Assembly: GCF_000243415.2 (NCBI RefSeq)
Contig: NZ_KI912270.1
Location: 2,480,001 to 2,544,000, forward strand
Reading direction: 5' to 3'
Length of the DNA: 64,000 bases
From: Mycolicibacterium tusciae JS617
GTDB taxonomy: Bacteria > Actinomycetota > Actinomycetes > Mycobacteriales > Mycobacteriaceae
Shown one piece after another: positions 26,101 to 35,154 of this stretch (position 1 is the stretch's first letter; the number at the start of each line of letters is the position of its first letter). The notes beneath the pieces are model-generated. The model searched no databases. It was given only the letters and a program-made list of their open reading frames with translations, and was not told the DNA's origin. Position numbers and translations under genes: made by a program.

Positions 26101-26810
26101 GCGGAGCAATTGTCCTCTTCTGCGGCGGTCCGCCCATCTATTCGGGTGTACCCAAGCCGTTGCAGACTCTGCGCACGGGCGAGACGTTACTTGAACGCTT
26201 CCTGCGACATATTGAGCCGCGGGTGCCAGACGATGTCGTGATCCTTTCCGACGCCGCGTTCGCCACGGATTATGAAGCGGTTGCCGCACGTCTGGAGTAT
26301 CGCGCTGCCCTTCGGGTGCACGCGTGCACGGATGGATCCACGACGCTGACCAAGCTCAGCGAGTTCCTCAACTCCGGCTATCCAGCCGACCGCGTCGTCG
26401 AGTTCAGCTATCCCGACGTATTCGTTAGCGGCGACATCGTGACGCCCGCGGATGACGATCCGCGCCTAGGCGATGGGGTCTTCATCAGTTACGCCCCCAT
26501 CGTTTCCCGCTTCCCGCGCCTGGTGGTCGACGCCTATGAAGGAGCGATAAAAGGCATTTCAAATCACACCAGTCCCGTTCCTGCAAATCCACTGCACGTG
26601 TTCGGCGGTCACCTGGTAGCGCGCGTCGGCGTGATCAGATCACTGCTGGAGGCCTTTCAAGCCGAGCCAATGCCGCCGTCACCAAGCCTGGAGTACGACA
26701 TGTTCTACTGGCTCATCAATACGTCGCGGATGCACGCGATGGCAATCGGTGGCAGGTGGATGCAAGCCGATTCGCCGCGTGAAATCGCGGCGGTTGTTAA
26801 CCAGTTCTGA
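26097..26810 (+). CDS. Nucleotidyltransferase-like protein
   Basis: A 237-residue protein from the ATG at 26097, which overlaps the phosphatase stop. It opens with AIVLFCGGPPIYSGVPKPLQ, a variant of the G-x-G-T-R-x-x-x-K-P nucleotide-binding loop, followed by ETLLERFLRHI as in sugar nucleotidyltransferases. The Arg of the loop is not obvious, so catalysis is uncertain. EYDMFYWLINTS and a terminal EIAAVVNQF resemble the end of NTP_transferase domains. If active it would activate a sugar phosphate, but cytidylyl, guanylyl or other specificity cannot be deduced. It is the last gene of the five-gene unit and converges on an SDR 37 bases away. Confidence 0.65.
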   Translation: MSGAIVLFCGGPPIYSGVPKPLQTLRTGETLLERFLRHIEPRVPDDVVILSDAAFATDYEAVAARLEYRAALRVHACTDGSTTLTKLSEFLNSGYPADRVVEFSYPDVFVSGDIVTPADDDPRLGDGVFISYAPIVSRFPRLVVDAYEGAIKGISNHTSPVPANPLHVFGGHLVARVGVIRSLLEAFQAEPMPPSPSLEYDMFYWLINTSRMHAMAIGGRWMQADSPREIAAVVNQF

Positions 26811-26847
26811 TGCGAGAGTGATGGTGGGACACCGAACCCGCATTAGC

Positions 26848-27783
26848 TCACCTATCGCAGTCGAGGACGCCGGCCGAGGTGAGTTCAATCTGACGTTCCA
26901 GGGCTGCGCTCGTCAGCCCCCACCGCTGGCAGCGCCGTTCCCAGTCACGGCCATCGCTGTGGTAGCAGTCCGGTTCCGATGAGTCGACCTCACCACGGGT
27001 GACCGTGGCCTCAGGGCGCACCACCCCGACGACTCGCGCGGCAAGTTCACCCATCTCGACCAACTCACCGCCGCTGTCGATGGTGGCGGGGCCGACGCTG
27101 CCCTCAGCGAGCCCCAGGGCGAGTAGTTCCTCGGCGAGGACGTAGCGGCGAAATACCGGGCGGCGCGCCATGATTCGGATCGCCCCCGAGGCGGCATCCC
27201 GGATCATCGAACCCAGCGCATAGTTCTGCGGATTCTGTACGTGGGCCCCCGAGATGCTCCAGGCACGCATGACGACAGGCACCGCGTTGCTCTCGCTCGC
27301 GGCCTGCGCCAGACGGTGTTCGGCCTCGCGCTTGAGATAGCCGTATGGGTTGTCCTTGAGCGAGCCGTCGAGCGCGTCCCGCGGATGTACGGCCGCTCCG
27401 CTGGAGACCGTGAGTGCAAGACGTGCGCTGGGCAGCTTCGCCGCGTATGCCAGGCGTTGGGTAAGGATGCGGTTGGCCGCGACGTAGTCGTCGAGCGGCG
27501 TGTCAGCTACCCGGTCTCGGGTGAGAAACGCGCAGTCAAGGACGACGGTTGGCGCGAAGGCGGCCACCTCACTGTCGTCCCACACGCGGCAACTGATCTC
27601 CCGGTCGACCAAGTGGATGCTCCGGGCCCGGCTGGCCAGAGCCAGCGTCGGCAGCTGCAGCGGGGCGATGAGGTCAAGTGCCGTCCTTCCGAGCCACCCA
27701 GATGCGCCGGTAACCAGCACCCGGTCGTCGCCGAGCACCTGCGCCGCGAGCCCGCGCGCACTCGCGCTTACCCATCCGATCAT
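26848..27783 (-). CDS. NAD-dependent epimerase/dehydratase (extended SDR)
   Basis: A 311-residue protein with VLVTGASGWLGRTALDL (NAD-binding GxxGxxG), LTVSSGAAVHP and NPYGYLKREAEHR (Tyr-x3-Lys). The region resembles reductases and epimerases of dTDP/GDP/CDP-sugar pathways in polysaccharide loci. It lies downstream of the acyltransferase gene on the same strand, 93 bases apart. The IS21 insertion in that gene may be polar on it. It could provide the C-4 or side-chain ketone reductase that the branched-sugar pathway needs, but this is only a positional inference. Confidence 0.8.
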   Translation of the reverse strand: MIGWVSASARGLAAQVLGDDRVLVTGASGWLGRTALDLIAPLQLPTLALASRARSIHLVDREISCRVWDDSEVAAFAPTVVLDCAFLTRDRVADTPLDDYVAANRILTQRLAYAAKLPSARLALTVSSGAAVHPRDALDGSLKDNPYGYLKREAEHRLAQAASESNAVPVVMRAWSISGAHVQNPQNYALGSMIRDAASGAIRIMARRPVFRRYVLAEELLALGLAEGSVGPATIDSGGELVEMGELAARVVGVVRPEATVTRGEVDSSEPDCYHSDGRDWERRCQRWGLTSAALERQIELTSAGVLDCDR

Positions 27784-27876
27784 GTGGCGGGCCAGGGATT
27801 CATGACCGGCAGCCTACGGCCTCGCAACGCCGTGGCGGCCGCGCGATTCGTTCGTCGTTGGGGCCTCCAGAAGAGG

Positions 27877-29877
27877 TCAGCCTTCGATGAGCGCGCGATC
27901 GGCCAGTGCACCCATCACCGGCCCCAGCAGCCGCGCGTATTCGTACGTGATGTGCACCCGGTCCATATAAACCAGAGTGTTGCCCACGATGGCCGGGCAA
28001 CGTTCGGCGGTGCAGAAGAGGGGGCTGAGGTCCGCGTAATATCCGCCAACGGACCTGGCGGCCGCGGATTCGGCCGCGATACCTTGCTCGTTCAACGCGG
28101 CCGACGTCGGAGGCGAACAGACCGCGACGTCGTCGAGATGGCCGGACAGGCACATTGGCACGACTGATTGAGGGTCTGGGATCGGTCCGAGGAGCAGCAC
28201 CTGCGCGCCGGTGCCGCGCAGCTCGCGCACGAGACGAGTCAGGCTCTCCATCCACGCGGAGTCGTATGACGTAAAGCCTTGATTGCCGTAGGTACGCGAG
28301 AGGCCTAAAACGATCAGTCGTGGGTGTTCGGACCCTAATCGCGCGATGATCCGATCGCGCCACTGCGCGCATTCGGTGTATTCGCGACGAAGGCGTGGCG
28401 TAGTGAGGGGACGGTCGAACAACGGGCAACCCGCCTTGACCATGGTCTCCAGGCGCCAGTGCCGCTGCTCGGCGACCCACTGAAACGCCGGGGTCCACAT
28501 CGCGGCATTCGAATCGCCGACCAGGGTGACCGTAGTCGGCGATGCGGTGTCACCCGACGCACACTCGGGCTGATCGACTTGGAAGAAATCGCGCATGCAG
28601 CTATTGACGAACATGGCCGGTTGTTCCGCAGCCGCGCTGACTATAGGAGGTTCTAGGTTCGACGGGACAGCCCTCAGGTCGGCAGATGCTGCGACCGCAG
28701 CCTCAACTTGCGCGAATGTGCGCGCCACTTCTGAGTCGTACTCCTGAACATTTCCGCCCGCGTGGGGAGGCGCCGAAACGACTGTCAACGTTACGGCCGC
28801 CGGGCCGCGGCCGACCGGTACCGGTACCACCACCAGCAGCACCACGCCCACACAGACCGCGGCCGCGGTGACGCCACCGCCCAGCGCAAGACTGCGGGCA
28901 GCTGATCGACGCACTGGTTCAGCGAAACGGAAAGGGTCCTCGATGAAGCGCAAGGTAAGCACAGCCAGGCCCGCGGATACGAGGACCGCTACCAGCCTGC
29001 CTGCCAATCCCAACTCGTGACCGAGGAGTGGCGGTGCGAGCAACAACACTGGCCAGTGCCAGAGATACAACGAGTACGACAGTCGGCCTACGGCTCGCAT
29101 CGGCGCCAAGGAGAGAACACGCCCGACTCCCCAGCTGGGCGCGGCGCAACCCGCGCCGATGATCAACGCGGCGCCGACTACGGGAAGCAACGCCGCGGTG
29201 CCAGGGAAGGGCGTGGTGGCGCTCAGTAGAGTGCACGCCACCAGGAGCACGGCGAGTCCAACCCATCCAACAATTGCAGCGGGTAATGACGGAAGTCGGC
29301 GCCATTGGCCGACCGTGAGCGCCAGCAAACCGCCGACGGCCAGTTCCCAGGCTCGGGTGGGCATCAGGTAGAACGCTGCAGGAGGCCAGGCCGTGGTCAG
29401 CACCAGCGACGCCGCGAACGATGCGGCCACGACCAGCAGGAGAATTGAGACGTACGGAGTCTTCGACAACGTGGCCTTCGCGCCGTCGCGGCGGAGCACG
29501 CGCCGGATGACCCATCCCGCGCCGAGGATGATTACCGGCCACAACAGATAGACCTGCTCCTCGACACCCAGCGACCAGTAGTGAAGAAAGGGCGACGCGG
29601 CGGCGTCGGAAAAGTAGTCGGTGGCCTGGACAAAGAACCAGCAGTTGCTGACATACAGGGCGCTCGCGATGGCGTCGAGGAAGACGGGTCGGGACTGCAA
29701 CGGCGGTAGCAGGAGTGCCGCGCTAATCGCAATGATCACGCCTACGGTGGCTGACGCAGGCAGAAGTCGGCGTGCCCGCGCACCGTAGAACCGCCGCAGC
29801 CGGATGGTCCCGGCGGTCGACACCTCGCGCCAGAGGAGCCCGGTGATCAGGAAGCCTGAGATGACAAAAAAGACGTC
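27877..29877 (-). pseudogene. Acyltransferase-3/SGNH protein, 3' part (interrupted by IS21 element)
   Basis: The main body of an OafA-like two-domain membrane acyltransferase. It resumes at VFFVISGFLITGLLWREV, continues through about ten helices, including HYWSLGVEEQVYLLWPV, and ends in a periplasmic SGNH domain with TLVGDSNAAMW (catalytic Ser) and DRVHITYEYAR (Asp/His). The first 75 codons lie beyond the insertion at 32528-32752. Joining the two parts, with the 5-bp duplication counted once, gives 742 codons including the stop with no frameshift. The broken copy lacks the N-terminal His-containing helix, so it is probably inactive unless the element leaves precisely. Confidence 0.9.
29873..29877. 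repeat. Target-site duplication, left copy (IS21-family element)
   Basis: ACGTC here matches 32523-32527. The IS21 family typically duplicates 4-8 bases. Confidence 0.85.
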
Positions 29878-30036
29878 TGTCGCCTGCCAGGAGCATGGGA
29901 CCAGCGTGAGCTGATTTTGCCAGGGTGATGGGACCACCTGGATTGCCAGTTATGGGACCACCGGCGCGTCGCGTCGGTGGTCCCTTCATCTGTTCGTTTG
30001 ATCGCCGTGACGGTTCAAGTCACGGAGGCGGCGGGC

Positions 30037-31662
30037 ATGGCTTTTCGGGAGGTCAGTGTGAACGAGATCAGGGAAGTGCTGCGGGTGTGGCTGGGGGTCG
30101 CCGGGTTGCCGGCACCGGGTTACCGCACGATTGCCGCGCATTGCGGCGTGGACCGCAAAACGGTGCGCCGCTACGTCGAGGCCGCGCAGGCGGCTGGTTT
30201 GCGCCGTAGCGACAGCGTCGAGGCTGTCGATGACGGGTTGATCGGGGCGGTCGCCGACGCGGTGCGCCCAGTACGCCCGGATGGTCACGGCGCGGCGTGG
30301 GAACAGTTGGTGGGGTTCGAGCAGCAGATCACCGCGTGGGTAGCCGGCGACGGTGAACAACGTCCGTTGACGATCACCAAGATCCACACCCTGCTGGCTC
30401 GCCAAGGCTGCCTGGTGCCGTATCGCACGTTGAACCGATTCGCCGGTGAGCGTTGCGGTTTCGGTGCCAAGGACACCACGGTGCGGGTCACCGATGGGGA
30501 TCCCGGGGTGGAATGCCAGATCGATTTCGGCTACCTGGGGATGCTCACCGATGCCGATGATGGGCGGCGCCGCAAGGTGCACGCGTTGATCTTCACCGCC
30601 GTCTACTCCCGGCACATGTTCGTGTGGCTGTCCTACTCCCAAACCCTGGCGGCGGTGATCGCCGGCTCTGAGGCGGCGTGGGATTTCTTCGGCGGCGTGT
30701 TCGCGGTGCTGATCCCGGACAACTTGAAGCCGGTGATCGCCGCTGCTGATGCGGTCAACCCGCGATTCACCCAGGGGTGGCTCGACTACGCCAGCCATGT
30801 CGGATTCCTCACCGACCCGGCCCGCGTGCGCTCTCCGAAGGACAAGCCGCGGGTGGAACGGGCGGTGCAGTACGTGCGCGGAAACTTCTGGGACGGTGAA
30901 ACATTCACTAGCCTCGAGGAGGCGCAGCAGGCTGCGACGGCGTGGTGTGTGCGTACTGCCGGCACCCGCATCCACGGCAGCACCTGTGCACGCCCGCTGG
31001 AGGTGTTCACCACCGCCGAGCAGGCCCTGCTGCTGCCGGCGCCGGGTGTCTACGACGTGCCGGTGTTCAAAGCGGTGAAGGTGCACCGCGATTTCCACGC
31101 CGAGGCGGCCAAGGCGCTGTACTCGCTGCCCGAGCACTGGATCGGGCACACCCTCGACGTCCGTGCCGACAGTGAGCTGGTGAAGTTCTATCACCGCGGT
31201 GTGCTGGTGAAAGTCCATCCCCGCCAGCCTCCGGGTGGCCGCAGCACCGACCGCGCCGACTTACCCGAACACAAAGCCGTCTACGCGATGCGGGACCTGG
31301 CGGCGTTGATCGCTACGTGCGCTGCTCACGGCCCCAACATCGGGATCTACGCCGAACGCATCCTGGATGACCCGCTGCCCTGGACCCGGATGCGCACCGT
31401 TTACCGGCTCCAAGGCCTGGTCCGCCGCTACGGCGCCGATCGCGTCGAACGGGCGTGCTCACTGTCGCTGGACCTCGATGTCGTCTCGGTCAACAAGATC
31501 GCCTCCATGCTGGAGCGCGGCACCGAGAGCGCCGCCCCGCAACTGCCACGAGCAGTCGGACAGGCAACTACCCGTTTCACCCGATGCCCCTCGGAATTCA
31601 ATACTCCAACAACATCATTGACCATCGTCACCGACGAAACCACACCGCAGGAGATCCGCTGA
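30037..31662 (+). CDS. istA: IS21-family transposase IstA
   Basis: A 541-residue protein from the ATG at 30037 with GGAGG upstream; an in-frame ATG at 29977 lies within the terminal repeats and is less likely. The N-terminal HTH is YRTIAAHCGVDRKTVRRYV. The rve core has the catalytic acids in PGVECQIDFGYLG, VLIPDNLKPVI and PRVERAVQYVRGNFWDGE. The Mu-transposase-like C-terminal part follows. The frame is intact, and two bases separate it from istB. Confidence 0.94.
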   Translation: MAFREVSVNEIREVLRVWLGVAGLPAPGYRTIAAHCGVDRKTVRRYVEAAQAAGLRRSDSVEAVDDGLIGAVADAVRPVRPDGHGAAWEQLVGFEQQITAWVAGDGEQRPLTITKIHTLLARQGCLVPYRTLNRFAGERCGFGAKDTTVRVTDGDPGVECQIDFGYLGMLTDADDGRRRKVHALIFTAVYSRHMFVWLSYSQTLAAVIAGSEAAWDFFGGVFAVLIPDNLKPVIAAADAVNPRFTQGWLDYASHVGFLTDPARVRSPKDKPRVERAVQYVRGNFWDGETFTSLEEAQQAATAWCVRTAGTRIHGSTCARPLEVFTTAEQALLLPAPGVYDVPVFKAVKVHRDFHAEAAKALYSLPEHWIGHTLDVRADSELVKFYHRGVLVKVHPRQPPGGRSTDRADLPEHKAVYAMRDLAALIATCAAHGPNIGIYAERILDDPLPWTRMRTVYRLQGLVRRYGADRVERACSLSLDLDVVSVNKIASMLERGTESAAPQLPRAVGQATTRFTRCPSEFNTPTTSLTIVTDETTPQEIR

Positions 31663-31663
31663 C

Positions 31664-32461
31664 ATGACGACTCACCGCGCACCCGCCGACCCAGTCGGCG
31701 CTGACCTGACCCGACTGCTCAAAGCCCTCAAACTCGGTGCTCTGGCCGACACCCTGCCCGAACGGGCCGCCCTGGCCCGCCAGCACAAACTCAGCCACAT
31801 CGGATTCCTCGAAACACTTCTCGCCGACGAGGTATCCCGACGCGAATCCCGTTCAGCTGCCCTACGGGCGACCAAAGCCGGACTCGACCCGACGATGCGC
31901 TTCGACACCTGGACCGCACAAGACGACCTGCGCTACGACCGCACCCTGCTCGGCGACCTGACCTCGCTACGATTCCTCGACGCCGGACAGTCCGCGATCA
32001 TCCTCGGACCCGTCGGCGTAGGCAAGACACATCTAGCAACCGCACTGGGACACATGGCGATTCGACGACGCTACACCGTACAGTTCGCCCGATCCGACAA
32101 ACTGTTCACCCGGCTACGCGCCGCCCGCCTCGACAACACCGTCGACACCGAGATCCGTCGACTAACCGCCATCGACGTCCTCATCATCGACGACTTCGCA
32201 CTCAGGCCCCTCGGCGCCACCGAAACCAGCGACTTCTACGAAATCATCGTCGAACGACACCGCGCCAAAACGACCATCGTGACCTCCAACCGAGAACCCG
32301 CCGAATGGCTGACCATGACCGCCGACACCCTGCTCGCACAATCAGCCATCGACAGACTCACCGCCACCGCCCACACCCTCGTCATCGAAGGACCGTCCTA
32401 CCGGCAACGCACCCGACCCGGCCAGCTTGACCCAGACCACCCCGACGAGCATCCTCAATAA
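31664..32461 (+). CDS. istB: IS21-family helper ATPase IstB
   Basis: A 265-residue AAA+ ATPase related to DnaC. Walker A is ILGPVGVGKTHLATAL and Walker B is DVLIIDDFAL. Other IstB marks are FARSDKLFTRL and TIVTSNREPAEW. IstB assembles on target DNA and activates IstA. It begins one base after the istA stop codon, so the two are coupled. Confidence 0.95.
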   Translation: MTTHRAPADPVGADLTRLLKALKLGALADTLPERAALARQHKLSHIGFLETLLADEVSRRESRSAALRATKAGLDPTMRFDTWTAQDDLRYDRTLLGDLTSLRFLDAGQSAIILGPVGVGKTHLATALGHMAIRRRYTVQFARSDKLFTRLRAARLDNTVDTEIRRLTAIDVLIIDDFALRPLGATETSDFYEIIVERHRAKTTIVTSNREPAEWLTMTADTLLAQSAIDRLTATAHTLVIEGPSYRQRTRPGQLDPDHPDEHPQ

Positions 32462-32522
32462 CGCGCCACGGTGGTCCCATCCCCCTGGCAATCAGGTGGT
32501 CCCATCACCCTGGCAAGCGACA

Positions 32523-32527
32523 ACGTC
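32523..32527. repeat. Target-site duplication, right copy (IS21-family element)
   Basis: ACGTC, identical to 29873-29877. In the restored gene the sequence reads G-V-D-V-F-F-V across this point. Confidence 0.85.
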
Positions 32528-32752
32528 CACGCCGATGTAGCCACCACCGATTCCGGGTACGGCGGCATGGAAGAGGACGACGGCCAACACCGCAACGGCG
32601 CGCAAGCCCTCGATGTCGGCGCGGAATTTGGCCTGCGCCGGGCCAGACTCTGCAGCAGAGAAGACGTCGGAGTTGTTCGGGAGCGCATCAGTTCGGGATC
32701 GAGAAAGGTTGCGAATTCGCTGATTACGCTCCGTTGCGGGCACATCTACCAA
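32528..32752 (-). pseudogene. Acyltransferase-3/SGNH protein, severed 5' part
   Basis: Seventy-five codons of the acyltransferase gene cut off by the IS21 element. It contains [21 protein letters not shown], the first helix with the conserved His of the acyltransferase-3 family, and ends GGGYIGVD, which joins directly to VFFVISGFLI on the other side. The start is probably TTG 32752 or GTG 32743. In its present state it reads a few codons into the element and stops. Confidence 0.88.
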
Positions 32753-33063
32753 TTATGTTTCGTCCATTCGTGGCCCCCCAACGGCCCCTACTGTCCACCA
32801 ACTCAATCGGCCCGCGGAATCGGCGACAAATGACGGGAGGACATGGGCAGTTTACGCGATGCCCTCCCGCCGGCGAAGATTCGCCGACGTCGTTGACCGC
32901 CTACCGCGAGTCGGTCCACTGGCTCTGTGCTCACTTTGCGAGCTACATCGGCGTCTCGGCATTTACGATGAAGCGGCAGCGCCCGCATGCAGTGAGGCCT
33001 GTAGCCCCCGGGGAAAGCTGGATGATGTGGTAGTGAGCACGCAGCGAAAGAAGTGGTAAGCCA
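32753..33063. promoter_or_regulatory. Upstream region of gmd and of the acyltransferase gene
   Basis: About 310 bases between divergent genes. No supported coding frame. It should contain the promoter of the gmd-fcl unit and, on the other strand, that of the acyltransferase-SDR unit. No operator was recognised. Confidence 0.5.
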
Positions 33064-34086
33064 GTGAAGCGAGCACTCATAACTGGGATCACCGGACAAG
33101 ACGGCTCGTATCTTGCCGAACTGCTGCTGAACAAGGGCTATGAAGTCCACGGACTGATCCGTCGAGCATCGACATTCAACACGTCCCGAATCGATCACCT
33201 CTACGTTGATCCGCACGAGGAGGATGCACGGTTGTTCCTGCACTACGGCGATCTCACCGACGGTACGCGCTTGGTCACACTGCTCGGCACCATCGAACCC
33301 GATGAGGTGTACAACTTGGCGGCGCAATCGCATGTGCGCGTCAGTTTCGACGAGCCCGTCCACACCGGCGACACCACCGGCATCGGGGCGATTCGACTGC
33401 TCGAGGCCGTGCGCCTGGCCAAAGTGCAATGCCGCTTCTATCAAGCGTCGTCCTCAGAGATGTTCGGCGCATCTCCCCCACCCCAGAATGAGCAGACACC
33501 GTTCTATCCGCGCTCACCATACGGCGCGGCAAAGGTCTACTCCTACTGGGTGACACGCAACTACCGCGAGGCGTACGGCTTGTACGCGGTGAACGGCATT
33601 CTGTTCAATCACGAATCCCCTCGGCGCGGTGAGACATTCGTGACGCGAAAGATCACCCGTGCCGTGGCGCGCATCAAAGCCGGTATTCAGTCGAATGTCT
33701 ATATGGGCAATCTCGATGCTGTCCGCGACTGGGGATACGCACCCGAGTACGTGGAAGGAATGTGGCGGATGCTGCAGGCCCCTGAGCCGGACGACTACGT
33801 TCTCGCGACGGGGCGCGGCTACACGGTGCAGGAGTTCGCCCGAGTCGCCTTCGACCATGTTGGTCTGGACTGGCAGAAGTACGTGAAATTCGATGACCGC
33901 TATCTGCGACCCACCGAAGTGGATTCGCTGATCGGTGATGCCGGCAAGGCCGCCCGAGCGCTGGGCTGGAAGGCCTCCACACACACCGCCGAATTGGCGC
34001 GGATCATGGTGGAGGCCGACATCGCAGCACTGGAGTGCGAGGGCACGCCGTGGATTGACAAGCCGATCATCTCCGACCGGGCGTAA
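33064..34086 (+). CDS. gmd: GDP-mannose 4,6-dehydratase
   Basis: A 340-residue protein with GTG start. It reads [48 protein letters not shown] and [10 protein letters not shown], with [17 protein letters not shown] containing the Tyr-x3-Lys pair, and [19 protein letters not shown]. All are specific for GMD. It converts GDP-mannose to GDP-4-keto-6-deoxymannose, the precursor of GDP-fucose, GDP-rhamnose and related sugars. It is followed after eight bases by fcl, so the final product is expected to be GDP-L-fucose. The C-terminal region [20 protein letters not shown] is normal. Confidence 0.95.
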   Translation: MKRALITGITGQDGSYLAELLLNKGYEVHGLIRRASTFNTSRIDHLYVDPHEEDARLFLHYGDLTDGTRLVTLLGTIEPDEVYNLAAQSHVRVSFDEPVHTGDTTGIGAIRLLEAVRLAKVQCRFYQASSSEMFGASPPPQNEQTPFYPRSPYGAAKVYSYWVTRNYREAYGLYAVNGILFNHESPRRGETFVTRKITRAVARIKAGIQSNVYMGNLDAVRDWGYAPEYVEGMWRMLQAPEPDDYVLATGRGYTVQEFARVAFDHVGLDWQKYVKFDDRYLRPTEVDSLIGDAGKAARALGWKASTHTAELARIMVEADIAALECEGTPWIDKPIISDRA

Positions 34087-34094
34087 GCGCGAAC

Positions 34095-35057
34095 ATGACA
34101 CCCCCAGTCGGCGTCCTTGACCGAGATTCTTCGGTGTACATCGCCGGGCACCGCGGTCTCGTAGGGTCTGCGTTACATCGAAAGTTCCAGACCGAGGGAT
34201 TCACCAATATCCTTGTGCGGTCACGTGATCGACTCGACCTAACGGATCGCGCCGCGACGTTCGACTTCGTTCTCGAATCAAGGCCGGAGATCATCATCGA
34301 TGCAGCCGCCCGCGTCGGCGGCATCATGGCGAACAGCACCTATCCGGCAGACTTCCTCTCCGATAACCTCCGGATTCAGGTCAACCTGCTAGACGCTGCG
34401 GTTGCCGCGCGGGTACCGCGGCTGCTGTTCCTCGGTTCTTCGTGCATCTACCCTAAGTTCGCGCCGCAACCCATCGAAGAGAGCGCGTTGCTCACCGGGC
34501 CTCTAGAACCAACCAACGATGCTTATGCGATCGCCAAGATCGCGGGCATTCTTCAGGTCCAGGCGGCGAGGCGGCAATATGGTCTGTCCTGGATCTCAGC
34601 GATGCCGACCAATCTCTACGGCCCTGGTGACAATTTCTCCCCTACCGGTTCCCACTTGCTCCCGGCGCTCATCCGCAGGTACGACGAAGCCAAGGCGAAT
34701 GGAGCGCGGGCGGTGACCAACTGGGGAACTGGAACCCCACGGCGCGAGCTGCTCCATGTTGACGATCTGGCCGGCGCCTGTCTGCACCTGCTGGAACACT
34801 TTGACTCGCCCGACCACGTCAATGTCGGCACCGGGGTCGACCACACCATCAGCGAGATCGCCGGAATGGTCGCCGAAGCGGTGGGCTACACCGGCGAAAC
34901 CCATTGGGACTCAACGAAGCCGGACGGAACGCCGCGCAAACTGTTGGACGTTTCGGCCGTGCGGGATGCGGGATGGCTGCCCAAAATCGGGCTGCGCGAT
35001 GGGATTGCGTCAACGGTGGCGTGGTACCGCGCGAACCTCGACGGGATAAGACAATGA
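34095..35057 (+). CDS. fcl: GDP-L-fucose synthase (GDP-4-keto-6-deoxymannose 3,5-epimerase/4-reductase)
   Basis: A 320-residue protein with VYIAGHRGLVGSALHR (NADP-binding), AAARVGGIMANSTYPADF, LGSSCIYPKFAPQPI with the catalytic Ser/Cys, DAYAIAKIAG (Tyr-x3-Lys), MPTNLYGPGDNFSP and TGTPRRELLHVDDLA. This is a textbook WcaG/Fcl protein. With gmd it makes GDP-L-fucose for a fucosyl or O-methyl-fucosyl residue of the glycolipid. The gene is tightly coupled to gmd. An N-terminal extension of about 14 residues before the Rossmann fold is longer than in E. coli. Confidence 0.95.
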   Translation: MTPPVGVLDRDSSVYIAGHRGLVGSALHRKFQTEGFTNILVRSRDRLDLTDRAATFDFVLESRPEIIIDAAARVGGIMANSTYPADFLSDNLRIQVNLLDAAVAARVPRLLFLGSSCIYPKFAPQPIEESALLTGPLEPTNDAYAIAKIAGILQVQAARRQYGLSWISAMPTNLYGPGDNFSPTGSHLLPALIRRYDEAKANGARAVTNWGTGTPRRELLHVDDLAGACLHLLEHFDSPDHVNVGTGVDHTISEIAGMVAEAVGYTGETHWDSTKPDGTPRKLLDVSAVRDAGWLPKIGLRDGIASTVAWYRANLDGIRQ

Positions 35058-35154
35058 CCTGCGCTGCAAGCCCCGGCGGCACTGTCGCATCGACTGCCCG
35101 ATACCCGGAGTCAAGCGCGTCACTCTCCGATTTTTCGCATGTTAGCGTTGGCCG

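Larger units (their letters stand above)
29878..32522 (+). mobile_element. IS21-family insertion sequence, 2645 bp
   Basis: Terminal inverted repeats read TGTCGCCTGCCAGG at the left and TGTCGCTTGCCAGG (complement) at the right, with the TG...CA ends of IS21. Further subterminal copies of the type TGCCAG...GGGACCA occur at both ends: three GGGACCA blocks lie within 29910-29985 and mirrored TGGTCCC blocks within 32470-32506. They are the multiple transposase-binding sites usual for IS21. It carries istA and istB and lies between perfect ACGTC duplications inside the acyltransferase gene. Confidence 0.95.

Noticed and set aside
29986..31218. 410-codon minus-strand frame opposite istA
   Set aside because: Antisense shadow; istA on the plus strand has all DDE residues.
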